Source: Ostreococcus lucimarinus CCE9901 (taxonomy: Eukaryota > Chlorophyta > Mamiellophyceae > Mamiellales > Bathycoccaceae). Taken from it: a stretch of 64,000 nt of DNA. Below the pieces are notes generated by a model that worked only from the letters and a program-made list of their open reading frames with translations, was not told the origin of the DNA and ran no database searches. The stretch is from assembly GCF_000092065.1 (NCBI RefSeq), contig NC_009367.1, positions 124,001-188,000 on the forward strand, given 5' to 3'. This document shows, piece after piece, positions 19,552 to 28,211 of the stretch. The first letter of the stretch is position 1. Each line of letters opens with the position of its first letter. The position numbers were made by a program, and so were the translations under genes.

Positions 19552-20955
19552 TTAGATGGCCTTGTACTCAACCTTGGTGATCTTACCCAACATGACGGCG
19601 GTGTTACCGTCCAAGAAAGCGATGCGGGAAAGACCTTCGCACTTCTTGAAGGAGTCGACGACGAGCGGGTGGACCGGCTCGAAGACGCACTCGGCGACTT
19701 CGTTGGACTTCAACGACATCGGGGACTCGAGCTTCTTACCGCCGGTTTCCTTGCCAACCTTGAAGTTGAGCGCGGTCAACTTGCACGCGGAGCGGCCGCA
19801 TCGGACGAAACCGATGGGGCTGTAGCCCGCCTTGAGTTCACCCGGAATGTCCAAGGTTTGGATTTGCGCGGTGAACTCCTTGCACGGGGCGAGGGAGGTG
19901 TCCTTCTTGTAGATCATCACGTCACCGGTGCGCGGCATGTTGAGCTTGTCGAGACCCTTGATGTTCATACCGACGTTGTCACCCGGCGCGGCGGCTTCGA
20001 CGCGCTTGTGGTGCATTTCGACGGTGAACACCTTACCACCGCACGGGTTGGAGGAGGTGTGGGTCGGGAGGAAGACGACGTCTTCACCCGGCTTGACGAG
20101 ACCTTGCTCGACGCGACCGGCGAGGACATCACCGACACCCTTGATCTTGTAGACACCGGAAATCGGAAGGCGCATGGCGGCTTCCGTGTTGCGGTCCGGC
20201 TTGTCGACCATGTCGTTGAGGACGTTGAGGAGGCAGTCGATGTGGAACTTCTTGCCGCCGCCCATGTAGTCTTCGACGTCGACGCCGTTCCACCACGGCA
20301 TCTTCGCGGACTTGGACAACAAGTTGTCGCCGTTCCAGCCAGAGATCGGGAGGACCGGGACGCTCTTCTCGACGTAATCCTTCTTCCAGCCGACCTTGAT
20401 CAACATGTTCTTCATTTCGTTGCGAATTTCTTCGTAACGCTCTTGCTTGTAGCCAGCCATGTCGCAATCCATCTTGTTGATGCCGCAAATGAGCTGCTTG
20501 ACGCCGAGCAAGTTGAGAAGACGCGCGTGCTGGCGCGTTTGGCCTTGGACTTCACCAGCCTTGTGGTTACCCTTTTGGATGGCGACCGTGAAGTTACCGT
20601 CCGCCGGCACCATGAGAAGCGCCACATCGGCTTGCGCCGCGCCGGAAATCATGTTCTTGATGAAATCGCGGTGACCCGGGGCGTCGATGATGGTGTAGTG
20701 CCACTTGTCCGTGAAGAATTCCTTGGTCGTGCAAGAAATCGTCACACCACGCTCACGCTCTTCCTTTTGGCGATCCATGTAGAACGCGAACGCGAAAGAA
20801 GACTTACCGAGCGCATCGGCTTCGGCGCGAAGCTTTTCGAGTTCGCGCTCCGGGATACCCCCGAGCTCGAATAACAAGCGACCGGTCGTCGTCGACTTAC
20901 CGGAATCGACGTGACCGCAGATCACGATGGAAAGATGTTCCTTGCCTTCAGACAT
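19552..20955 (-). CDS. EFL: Elongation factor-like GTPase EFL
   Basis: 467 residues. Translation-factor GTPase with G1 GHVDSGKST, the G3 block DAPGHRDFIKNMISG and G4 NKMDCD. The sequence departs from canonical EF-1alpha in the EFL manner, for example FAFYMDRQKEERERGVTI and the variant second and third domains. EFL replaces EF-1alpha in several green algal lineages, where it delivers aminoacyl-tRNA to the ribosome. Codon choice is strongly C/G-ending, as expected for an abundant protein. Upstream, ACTGACG at 20990-20996 and an ATAG acceptor three bases before the ATG suggest a 5' UTR intron. Confidence 0.95.
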   Translation of the reverse strand: MSEGKEHLSIVICGHVDSGKSTTTGRLLFELGGIPERELEKLRAEADALGKSSFAFAFYMDRQKEERERGVTISCTTKEFFTDKWHYTIIDAPGHRDFIKNMISGAAQADVALLMVPADGNFTVAIQKGNHKAGEVQGQTRQHARLLNLLGVKQLICGINKMDCDMAGYKQERYEEIRNEMKNMLIKVGWKKDYVEKSVPVLPISGWNGDNLLSKSAKMPWWNGVDVEDYMGGGKKFHIDCLLNVLNDMVDKPDRNTEAAMRLPISGVYKIKGVGDVLAGRVEQGLVKPGEDVVFLPTHTSSNPCGGKVFTVEMHHKRVEAAAPGDNVGMNIKGLDKLNMPRTGDVMIYKKDTSLAPCKEFTAQIQTLDIPGELKAGYSPIGFVRCGRSACKLTALNFKVGKETGGKKLESPMSLKSNEVAECVFEPVHPLVVDSFKKCEGLSRIAFLDGNTAVMLGKITKVEYKAI

Positions 20956-21542
20956 TTCTATCGTTCGTTCGTTCGCGCGCGCGTTTCAACGTCAGTCTCC
21001 GCGTCTCGGTCGTCGTCGCGTCCCGGCGGTGTTATCCACAAACCCGAAAGATGGTCTCCGGGACGGCGCGGTCAAACGACCGTCCCGTTGACGCGTCGCG
21101 CGCGTCTCCGTCCCTCCCGCGCGCGACGGCGCCGCGATGTATTCTTCGCCGTCGTTTGCGCGTCACCGCGTCGTCGTCGCGCGCGCGCGCGCGACGACGA
21201 CGCGCGAATGCGTCGAGGCGGCGCGAACCCGCGCGGCGCGGCGGCGCGCATCGCGCGGGCTCGACGCGCGCGCGCGCGACGCGACCACGGCGGGGGGGCG
21301 CGGATGGGCGGGAGATATTTTAAGCGATCGTTTCGACGCGCGAGGCGTACCGATGGAGTCGTGTGTGTGCGCGAGAGTGACGATAACGTCGACGACCAGA
21401 GGCGGATTACTCGCGCCGTGGCGAAAATGGCTTTACACTGAAATAGCATACAACAGCTGCGCGGAGAGGGCGCGACGGACCGCGGACCAGGGAGGGCGCG
21501 ACGCGAGTCGGAATCGGTCGATCGGGATCACCGCGATCGCCA
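20956..21542 (-). promoter_or_regulatory. EFL upstream region with probable 5' UTR intron
   Basis: 587 bp, no gene recognised. On the minus strand ACTGACG (20996-20990) lies about 32-35 nt before an AG acceptor at 20959-20958, the spacing seen in the coding introns of this window. The donor is ambiguous: no GTGCG candidate was found, but GTACGC near 21341 and GTGACG near 21164 are possible. The far end also holds the 3' UTR region of the adjacent minus-strand gene's neighbour strand. Confidence 0.45.
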
Positions 21543-22142
21543 TCACTTTTCGACGTATCCAAAGTACGCGTACGCCGCGGTGAAGACGGCCCAGACCGGG
21601 GCGTCCCAGGCGCCGACGCCGAATGCAGTCGCGACCAAGTACAGCATCGGGAAGACGTTCAACGCGCAAAATTTCTTCACCTGCGAGGCGCCGCCGCGAA
21701 CGGCGGTGATCTTACCGGCGAACCAACCGAGCTGAGCGGTGATGATCCAAGCCTTGAAGATGGGCCAATTCGATGCGGTCATGCCGGCGTTGACGAGCGT
21801 CGGCATGATTTTCGCGAAGAGCTCGTAATTCGTCGCCGCGACGATGGTGTACGCGAGCACGGTGAACGCGCTCAGCGCCAAGAACTGCACGCTCAGCGCG
21901 GCATCTTTGAGTTTCGTGATGTACATCACCGTCGGTCGGCGCGAGACGGCGTGGGCGATGACGGACCGTCGCGGCGCCGGCGCTGACGAGGACGCCGCGA
22001 GCGCGATCGTGGCGCGCGCGCCCTTGACGGCGCGCGGTTCGCGCGTGACGCGCACCAGACGCGCTCGAGACTTTGACTCGATGCTCGCGAGCGAGCGCGA
22101 TAAGGCAGGGCGCGCGTGCGTGTTGATCGTACCGGCGAGCAT
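21543..22142 (-). CDS. Plastid-targeted multi-pass membrane protein, unknown function
   Basis: 199 residues. The first ~70 are Arg/Ser/Ala-rich and poor in acidic residues, like a chloroplast transit peptide. Three to four hydrophobic segments follow: FLALSAFTVLAYTIVAA, FKAWIITAQLGWFAG, LNVFPMLYLVATAFGVGAW and VWAVFTAAYAYFGYV. I do not recognise the family. The gene is the third of five minus-strand genes (SAMDC, EFL, this, RbcX, SET). An AT-rich patch at about 22210-22290 lies upstream and may be its promoter or the RbcX 3' end. Confidence 0.72.
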   Translation of the reverse strand: MLAGTINTHARPALSRSLASIESKSRARLVRVTREPRAVKGARATIALAASSSAPAPRRSVIAHAVSRRPTVMYITKLKDAALSVQFLALSAFTVLAYTIVAATNYELFAKIMPTLVNAGMTASNWPIFKAWIITAQLGWFAGKITAVRGGASQVKKFCALNVFPMLYLVATAFGVGAWDAPVWAVFTAAYAYFGYVEK

Positions 22143-22405
22143 GACGAATTAGAGGATTGCGGCGGGGAGCCACAAAGTGAGGCGAAAGCGTAGAAGTGCG
22201 AGCGCACGTACCGCGATTATGAAACTAAATTTTATAATGAAACATTGACAATTGTTGATTGTTTGTACAAATGAATGTCGTCTTCGCGAGGACGAGGACG
22301 AATGCGGACAAAAGAATAGAATAGAAGACCGTCGCGAGGCCGCACCGAGCGTTGACGCGAAAAATACAAAAAGACGCACGCCTCGCGCCGATGAGTGACT
22401 GCGTC

Positions 22406-22960
22406 TCAGGCGCTCTGTGGGACGGCAGATTTGAGCCACTCGCGCATCGCGCGCTCGTTCCCCGCCGCGATGGATTCGGACGTCAACTTGGCGACGTTGT
22501 GCCACTCGAAATCCTCCTCCGCGTACGCGCGACGAACCGCCATGATCCGCTCCGCCAGCGTCGGATTCACTCGCGTCAGCGCGATCAACCACTGTTCGCC
22601 GTCGCGCACGGGATTCGCCTCGAGATAGTCGAGCAAAAACTCGTGCGACGTCGTCACTCGTCTCGCTTCTCCTTCGCCGTCCTCGCCGGCGTCCTCGCCC
22701 GCGACCGACCGACGCGGCGCCACGTTTTCGAGCTGCGAGATCACGATCCACGCCGACACGTACGTCAACATCGCGTTCATGAGCTCGCTCGCTCTGCGCT
22801 CGGGCGACACGCCTCCGAACGCGCCCGCGGGGACGAACATCTTTTCGTCATCCCCGAGCGAACGGCGGCGCGCGAACCGACGCGAGCGACGCGAGGGACG
22901 CGAGATGCCGACGCGCGCGGGCGCGGGCGAAGCGACCGTCACCGCGGTGAACGTCGTCAT
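22406..22960 (-). CDS. RBCX: Rubisco assembly chaperone RbcX, chloroplast form
   Basis: 184 residues. A basic Ser/Arg transit-like region (about 1-38) is followed by the RbcX fold: ASELMNAMLTYVSAWIVISQLE (helix 1), a 20-residue acidic insertion, HEFLLDYLEANPV, DGEQWLIALTRVNPTLAERI and MAVRRAYAEEDFEWHNV. The YxxxDFEW stretch and the closing NERAMREWL match plant RbcX. The family binds the RbcL C-terminus as a homodimer and helps assemble the Rubisco large-subunit core. The identification is from pattern recall. Confidence 0.82.
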   Translation of the reverse strand: MTTFTAVTVASPAPARVGISRPSRRSRRFARRRSLGDDEKMFVPAGAFGGVSPERRASELMNAMLTYVSAWIVISQLENVAPRRSVAGEDAGEDGEGEARRVTTSHEFLLDYLEANPVRDGEQWLIALTRVNPTLAERIMAVRRAYAEEDFEWHNVAKLTSESIAAGNERAMREWLKSAVPQSA

Positions 22961-23127
22961 CGGCGGCGCGCGCGGTCGAGGGCGGCGCGCGGTCGAGGGC
23001 GGCGGGCTGTGGGACGCGCCGCACTCCCGGGTTGTACCGTTGTACCCTAACTAACTTTTCCAGACGCAGGCGAGGCGCGCGCGAACGGGACGAAGGCTCG
23101 TCGACTGATATGATACGACATGAATCT

Positions 23128-25569
23128 CTAGGACGGTGGCGCGCGACGGCGCCAGCGAATTAAGACGGAGTCGAACATGGGCCAGTTGGCGCACGGAAGC
23201 GTCTCGTCGCGGTCGAAGGCGGCTTCGAGCTCGCGTTGGAATTCTCGGGAAAAACTCATGCCCGTGGCGGTGGTTCCGGGGGCGTAATCGCCAAATGTGT
23301 GATCTCGCCATTCGCCAATCGTGATGATGGTGTCGCCGGTGTAGTTGTCGAGCGTGGCGGTGGCGTAGTCGCCTTCGCCCGCGATGTCGATCCAGGAGAG
23401 CAGGAGCGCTCTGTCGGCGTGCTTGGCCGCACTTTCGGGACCGCCTTTACGTATTCCGTCGAACCAATTCACTTCGGTGAGCTTCGAGGCGCCAATTTTC
23501 GCAGCGCCGCCGTCTTGGTACTCTTCGTCGAACGTCGGCGTGTCGTACGCGATGATATCGACGCCTCGCTCGGCAAGCCGACGAGCCCACAATCCGCCGC
23601 CGGCGCCAACTTCGACGAGCGGCGCGCACTCGGCCAAGAAATCGAGCGCGATCGACGTGGGGACGCTGCAAGCGTGGCGACGCTTGAGCGCCGCGGCCTC
23701 GGCGCCAATGGAGTTAAGATCGGTGATATCTAAGATACCGCACGTCGCCCACTGCGAGAGCAACCACGCGCCCCACTGCTTAACCTTGCACGTGTACACA
23801 CCCGGAAGGAGCATCTCGCCCTCTTTACCGTTGTGCGGGTGCTCCTCTCCGGCGCTGCCATCTATCTCCAAGTCTGCCATGCGTTCAAGGTCGGCATACG
23901 CGGATGCATCGCACGTGGGTATGGTGTCAAACGGCCACGTCTGCGCGTTCGTCGCCGCGCGATTCGCGACGTCATCTTCGGTGTGACCCATCAACCACAG
24001 GTACGCCAAGTTGATCGTCTGTATGTGCGCCGCGACAGGCAGCGCGTCCTCGATCTGTCGAGCATAACGAGCAACTGTTGGGAGCATGGCTTCCACTTTA
24101 GGCCGGCGCTTTCGGAGCTCATGTAACCAACGACAGCCATGACTTTTGCACGTGACGCACTTTGGATCTTCGCACAAGCCCTCTTTCCGCGTCACCGCGG
24201 TGCGCGTCACATCGCGAACAACGGCGTCTAATCTCACCGATGACTCCGCAAATGCTTTTGTCGCGATTCTCCGTTCACCAGAACGCACGAGAAGAGCTAA
24301 ACGTCGCTTGTAAGGCACGTCCGCGAACGGTTTTGCCAATTCGGTGGCGTCGCTCTCGGCGTCGCCGACGGTGAAGCCTTCGCACACGTCTTGGAAGATC
24401 AGCTTGAGCGACGCCAACGCGGCCATTTCGTTCGCCTTGGATATGTACGTGTTGCCGGTTTTGTCGTTTGCACTAGCCATGATCGCCTTGCGCACCTCTG
24501 GATCCGCTAACTCCTCGTCGCCGAGCTGCTGCACGCGCGCCATCATGCGCAGCGGCGGCGGCAACGGCTCGCGCTCGGGCACGGTGTGCTTGACGATGAA
24601 CTCCGCGGTCGATTCTTCTACTTCTAATTCTTCCGCACTGGGCGTATACAGTTGCTGGTACAGCATGGGCAAATACGGTTCGGCGTAATCGCCGCTCTCG
24701 CGCCACCGAGCGTCGATGTCTTGCAGATACGCCACCGCGCTCGCTCGAAGCGCGGTCTCCAACACCGTCTTTCTGAGCTTATCGACCGTAATCGTGAGGG
24801 TCACGTCTAACTCCTCGTAAGGGTTGTCATCGATGCAAAACCCATACCACGTCAAAAGCTTTGAATTCGCCGCCTCACCACTGCCGTAGGAAATAAACGC
24901 TTGCTCGCCCGCCTTGTAGTCGTCCGCGGCGTACACCGTGACGCAGTTCTTCTCCGCGTTAAGCTTGTGCGTCTTCCCCAACGGCGCCTTCGCGCTGTGA
25001 TTAAAAATATCAAACGTCGGCACCATCGCCCGAGTCCGCTTCCCGTCCGGCATCAACAAATCGCACTGCCTCGACCATAAATTCGACCTCGCCCACGCGT
25101 ATCGCTCGTAATCGACCTCGTGTTCGCGCATCCACCCCCCCTCCCCGATCGCCTCCATTTTTTTCGTCAGCGTCTCGTAATCATTTTTCGTCTCCTCCCT
25201 CAGATTCATCGTCTCCCTCAGGCACGTCGTTCCCGTCAGCTCTCGCAGCTCTTCCTCGCTCCAGAAGAACGCCGTGTCGAAGCTTCGCGGCAGCGTCGCC
25301 ACGTGCGCCGCGCGCGTCGCCTTTTCACCCCTGAACCGCTCCGCGCACACGTGCAGCGCGACGACATCGTCGTGTCGCGCGCAGCACGACGCGACGCGCT
25401 TCACCGCGTCGTCCTCCAGCGCCGCCGCGAGCGTGAACCCGCGCTCGAGCGGAATCTCCAGCAGCACCTCCCCTCGCGCGCAATCGCGCAGCGCGCGCTG
25501 CCCGCGCCCGGTGTCCGCGAAATCGTGCGCCTCGACGCGTCGCGCGAGCGTCGCGTCGTCGCGCGCCAT
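23128..25569 (-). CDS. SET-domain lysine/histidine methyltransferase fused to a second methyltransferase-like domain
   Basis: 813 residues from ATG 25569; the frame upstream to 26424 is antisense to the AlaX gene. Residues about 10-245 form a Rubisco-LSMT/SETD3-type SET domain with FFWSEEELRELTGT, FDIFNHS (Asn190-His191), ISYGSGEAANSKLL and WYGF. A substrate-binding-like helical region follows. A Cys cluster (CEDPKCVTCKSHGC) precedes a C-terminal region whose LVEVGAGGGLWARRLAE (about 651) is a class I SAM-binding motif I, followed by IIAYDTP. Two SAM-dependent folds in one chain is unusual. The targets are unknown. No clear transit peptide is seen. Confidence 0.82.
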   Translation of the reverse strand: MARDDATLARRVEAHDFADTGRGQRALRDCARGEVLLEIPLERGFTLAAALEDDAVKRVASCCARHDDVVALHVCAERFRGEKATRAAHVATLPRSFDTAFFWSEEELRELTGTTCLRETMNLREETKNDYETLTKKMEAIGEGGWMREHEVDYERYAWARSNLWSRQCDLLMPDGKRTRAMVPTFDIFNHSAKAPLGKTHKLNAEKNCVTVYAADDYKAGEQAFISYGSGEAANSKLLTWYGFCIDDNPYEELDVTLTITVDKLRKTVLETALRASAVAYLQDIDARWRESGDYAEPYLPMLYQQLYTPSAEELEVEESTAEFIVKHTVPEREPLPPPLRMMARVQQLGDEELADPEVRKAIMASANDKTGNTYISKANEMAALASLKLIFQDVCEGFTVGDAESDATELAKPFADVPYKRRLALLVRSGERRIATKAFAESSVRLDAVVRDVTRTAVTRKEGLCEDPKCVTCKSHGCRWLHELRKRRPKVEAMLPTVARYARQIEDALPVAAHIQTINLAYLWLMGHTEDDVANRAATNAQTWPFDTIPTCDASAYADLERMADLEIDGSAGEEHPHNGKEGEMLLPGVYTCKVKQWGAWLLSQWATCGILDITDLNSIGAEAAALKRRHACSVPTSIALDFLAECAPLVEVGAGGGLWARRLAERGVDIIAYDTPTFDEEYQDGGAAKIGASKLTEVNWFDGIRKGGPESAAKHADRALLLSWIDIAGEGDYATATLDNYTGDTIITIGEWRDHTFGDYAPGTTATGMSFSREFQRELEAAFDRDETLPCANWPMFDSVLIRWRRRAPPS

Positions 25570-25635
25570 GTCGCGCGTCGCGAATCCGCGTCGACGCGCC
25601 GTCGCGGAGTGACGCGCGAGAGACGACGGCACTGC

Positions 25636-26529
25636 ATGGCGCCGCCGCGCGTCGCGCGCGTCGACGTCGCGCGAACGAGCGTCGCGCCGCGACGCGCGCG
25701 ACCGTCGCGCGCGTCGACGATGCGCGCGACCGCGCGCGCGACGGCGACGGCGCTGGCGCACGCGGACGCGGACGCGGGCGGGACGTACGCGTTCGAGCGC
25801 GAGACGACGGTGACGCGCGTCGCGACGCGCGACGACGGCGGACACGAGATGACGCTGGCGTCCACGATCGCGCACCCGGCCGGAGGCGGGCAACCGAGCG
25901 ACTCGGGACGGGTCGTCGGCGCGAACGGGCGAGCGTGGGCGTTCGACGCGGCGACGCGGCGGCGCGAGACGGGCGAGGTGGCGCACGCGGGAAGGACGAA
26001 GCCGCCGTTCGAGGTCGGCGATGCGTGCCGAGTGACGATCGACGGCGCGAAGCGCGTGCTGCACGCGAGGATACACTCCGCGGGACACGCGCTGGACGTG
26101 GCGATGATTCGCGCGGGGTTGCCGCCGACGACGCTGACGCCGACGAAGGGGGTCCACGAACCGGCGCTGGCGTACGTGGAGTATAAAGGGAAAGTCGACC
26201 CGGAGCACGAGTTGGCGGACGCGAACGCGCTGATGGCGCGATTGAACGCGGAGATGGCGAAGTTGATCGCGGAAGACGGGGCGTCGGCGGCGGCGGAGAT
26301 GACGTACGACGAGGCGAAGGCGGCGTGCGGGGGAGAGCTGCCGGCGTTCATCGCGCCGGATATGACGCCGAGGATCGTGACGATCGTGCCGGATACTCCA
26401 GGGTGTCCTTGTGGGGGGACGCACGTCGCGAGGATGTCGGAGATTCAGGATTTTAAGATGACGGGCGTGCGCGTGAAGAAAGGAGTCACGAGGCTTTCGT
26501 ACGCTATTCCTGGAATGGCGACGTGGTGA
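25636..26529 (+). CDS. AlaX-type alanyl-tRNA editing domain protein
   Basis: 297 residues from ATG 25636, or 269 from ATG 25720. It has the editing-domain signatures IAHPAGGGQPSDSG, the zinc-binding HSAGHALD and CPCGGTHV (HxxxH plus C...H set). No aminoacylation domain is present, so it is a free-standing deacylase that removes Ser or Gly from mischarged tRNA-Ala. The extra 28 N-terminal residues from the first ATG are Arg-rich and could be a targeting signal. Its start lies 66 bp from that of the divergent SET gene. Confidence 0.87.
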   Translation: MAPPRVARVDVARTSVAPRRARPSRASTMRATARATATALAHADADAGGTYAFERETTVTRVATRDDGGHEMTLASTIAHPAGGGQPSDSGRVVGANGRAWAFDAATRRRETGEVAHAGRTKPPFEVGDACRVTIDGAKRVLHARIHSAGHALDVAMIRAGLPPTTLTPTKGVHEPALAYVEYKGKVDPEHELADANALMARLNAEMAKLIAEDGASAAAEMTYDEAKAACGGELPAFIAPDMTPRIVTIVPDTPGCPCGGTHVARMSEIQDFKMTGVRVKKGVTRLSYAIPGMATW

Positions 26530-26583
26530 CGTCGCGCGAGGGAAGAAGGAATTGTAATTTCAAAAGAAAGAATTGTCGTTTAC

Positions 26584-27858
26584 TCACTCTGTGGATTCGA
26601 ACATCGCGCGCAGGGTGTTCTTGGCCGCCAGGCGCTTCTCTTCTTCGGATACGAGTTCGCCGAAGTAATCCAAGCGCTCCGCGTGCGAGTCCATCTGGAC
26701 CAGATATTGGAACGGGTAGATGGCTGAGTTCAACAGCTCGACGCGTTCTTCGCCGTATTGTTCGTTCATGCGCTGAATCTCAGCTCTGATATCGTCCGGA
26801 ATGCTCTCGAAAGATAATTGCAGTTGGCGGCCGTCGGATAAGTCGACGCCCGAGTCTTCGAGAAACTTGCGCAACATTTTCTGAATCCCCGCTTGCAATT
26901 CGTTCTCGCGATGCGTCACGCGGCTTTGCAGCAAGCTTTGCCACAGGTTGACCAAGCGCCAGAATCCCATCTTTCCGCGCTTGGCGCTGATGGGCGCCGC
27001 GAGCTCGACGTCTTTGGTGAATCGAATAGGCTCGTCCACTTTTTCTTGCATGTCGATGAGCGCGCGGAATCGCTCCTCGAGCGCCGTCTCCTTGTTCGTG
27101 AAATCGTCGTCCAAGTCGCAATCTTCGAACTTTTCCGTGACAACCTTCAAGAACGAGCTGCGATCGCCCCACACGCGATCGTTCAGCGACCGCACCACTC
27201 GCACGCGCTCGATGACGGTGTGCGAGCACACGAATTTCACCTGGTCGTTGGTCTGCTCGCTCACCTCCTTCAAATCGTCCAGGTAAAACACCGCCGCGAC
27301 GGACGCGAACTTCCCCGGCTCGTTCGGCGCGCACATCGGCACCACGAATCTCCGCGAGCCGTTGAACAGAATCTCGTTGTACATGCTTCGATACCTCGGT
27401 TCAAAGATATTCAGCACGTGTTCCGTGTCCGGCAGATACACGTGACTCCCGAGCGGAAACATCGGCATCACCAGCTCTCCCTCCGCGAGCGTCGGCGATT
27501 CCTCCGTCTCCCTTCGCACGTCCATCACCGGCATCCACCGCACCTTTCCCGCCCAATCCCTCGGCGCGCTCTCGTCGAACGACCCCGACGCGTCGTCCGC
27601 CTCCTCGTCGTCCTCGTCCTCGTCGTCGCCCCTCGCGCCGCGCGCGAACCCTCGCGCGTCGTTCCATCGCCGCGCGTCCCGCCCGCGACGCTCGCGACGT
27701 CGACCCGGTCCCGCGCGTCGCGCGTCTCGTCCGCGCGGCGCGCAGAGCGTCGTCGCGCGCGCGCCGTTCGCGCGCGCGCTCGACGCGAATCGCGATGACG
27801 TCGTCGGCGCGTGCGTCGCGCACCATCGCGCCGTGTGCAGCGCGCGCGCGGCGAGCAT
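26584..27858 (-). CDS. LON substrate-binding domain protein, organelle-targeted
   Basis: 424 residues. Positions about 1-75 are Arg/Ala-rich and transit-like; an acidic run DDEDEDDEEADD follows. The LON-N (PUA-like) domain begins near MPMFPLGSHVYLPDTEHV and continues through NIFEPRYRSMYNEIL. The C-terminus is helical and charged. There is no AAA or protease domain, so this is not a Lon protease. Similar free-standing LON-domain proteins occur in plastids, function unknown. Convergent end with AlaX (54 bp apart), head-to-head with VPS35L. Confidence 0.82.
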   Translation of the reverse strand: MLAARALHTARWCATHAPTTSSRFASSARANGARATTLCAPRGRDARRAGPGRRRERRGRDARRWNDARGFARGARGDDEDEDDEEADDASGSFDESAPRDWAGKVRWMPVMDVRRETEESPTLAEGELVMPMFPLGSHVYLPDTEHVLNIFEPRYRSMYNEILFNGSRRFVVPMCAPNEPGKFASVAAVFYLDDLKEVSEQTNDQVKFVCSHTVIERVRVVRSLNDRVWGDRSSFLKVVTEKFEDCDLDDDFTNKETALEERFRALIDMQEKVDEPIRFTKDVELAAPISAKRGKMGFWRLVNLWQSLLQSRVTHRENELQAGIQKMLRKFLEDSGVDLSDGRQLQLSFESIPDDIRAEIQRMNEQYGEERVELLNSAIYPFQYLVQMDSHAERLDYFGELVSEEEKRLAAKNTLRAMFESTE

Positions 27859-28001
27859 GTCGCGGGCGCGGCGTCCGGAGCGCTCGCGCGCTCGCTCGCG
27901 TCCGGAGCGCTCGCTCGCGTCGCGCGCGTCGCGTCGCGCTCTGCCGGCGCCGGTCAGTCGTCGTCGTCGTCGTCGATCGGCATCGCGCGACGCCGCGCGC
28001 G

Positions 28002-28163
28002 ATGGATCTCCGACGCGACGCCCGCGCGGACGGCGCGTTCGCGCGCGAGTTCGCGCGTCGCGCCGTCGGCGCGACGGACGACGCGCGCGCGATGGCGTCG
28101 AGCGCGGCCGCGCACGCGTTCGTTCGCGATCGAATCGCCGCGCGATTGCGCGCGCGCGACGAC

Positions 28164-28211
<48 letters not shown>

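Noticed and set aside
19450-20874. 474-residue plus-strand ORF
   Set aside because: It is the exact antisense of EFL, rich in His, Val and Asp from complementary codons, with no family match.
25570-26424. N-terminal extension of the SET-domain frame
   Set aside because: Antisense to the AlaX gene, His/Arg-rich, with the SET domain complete from 25569.
27859-27960. Possible 5' UTR intron of the LON-domain gene (ACTGACC near 27960)
   Set aside because: The nearest AG acceptors are too close or indistinct and no GTGCG donor was seen; evidence is weaker than for EFL.
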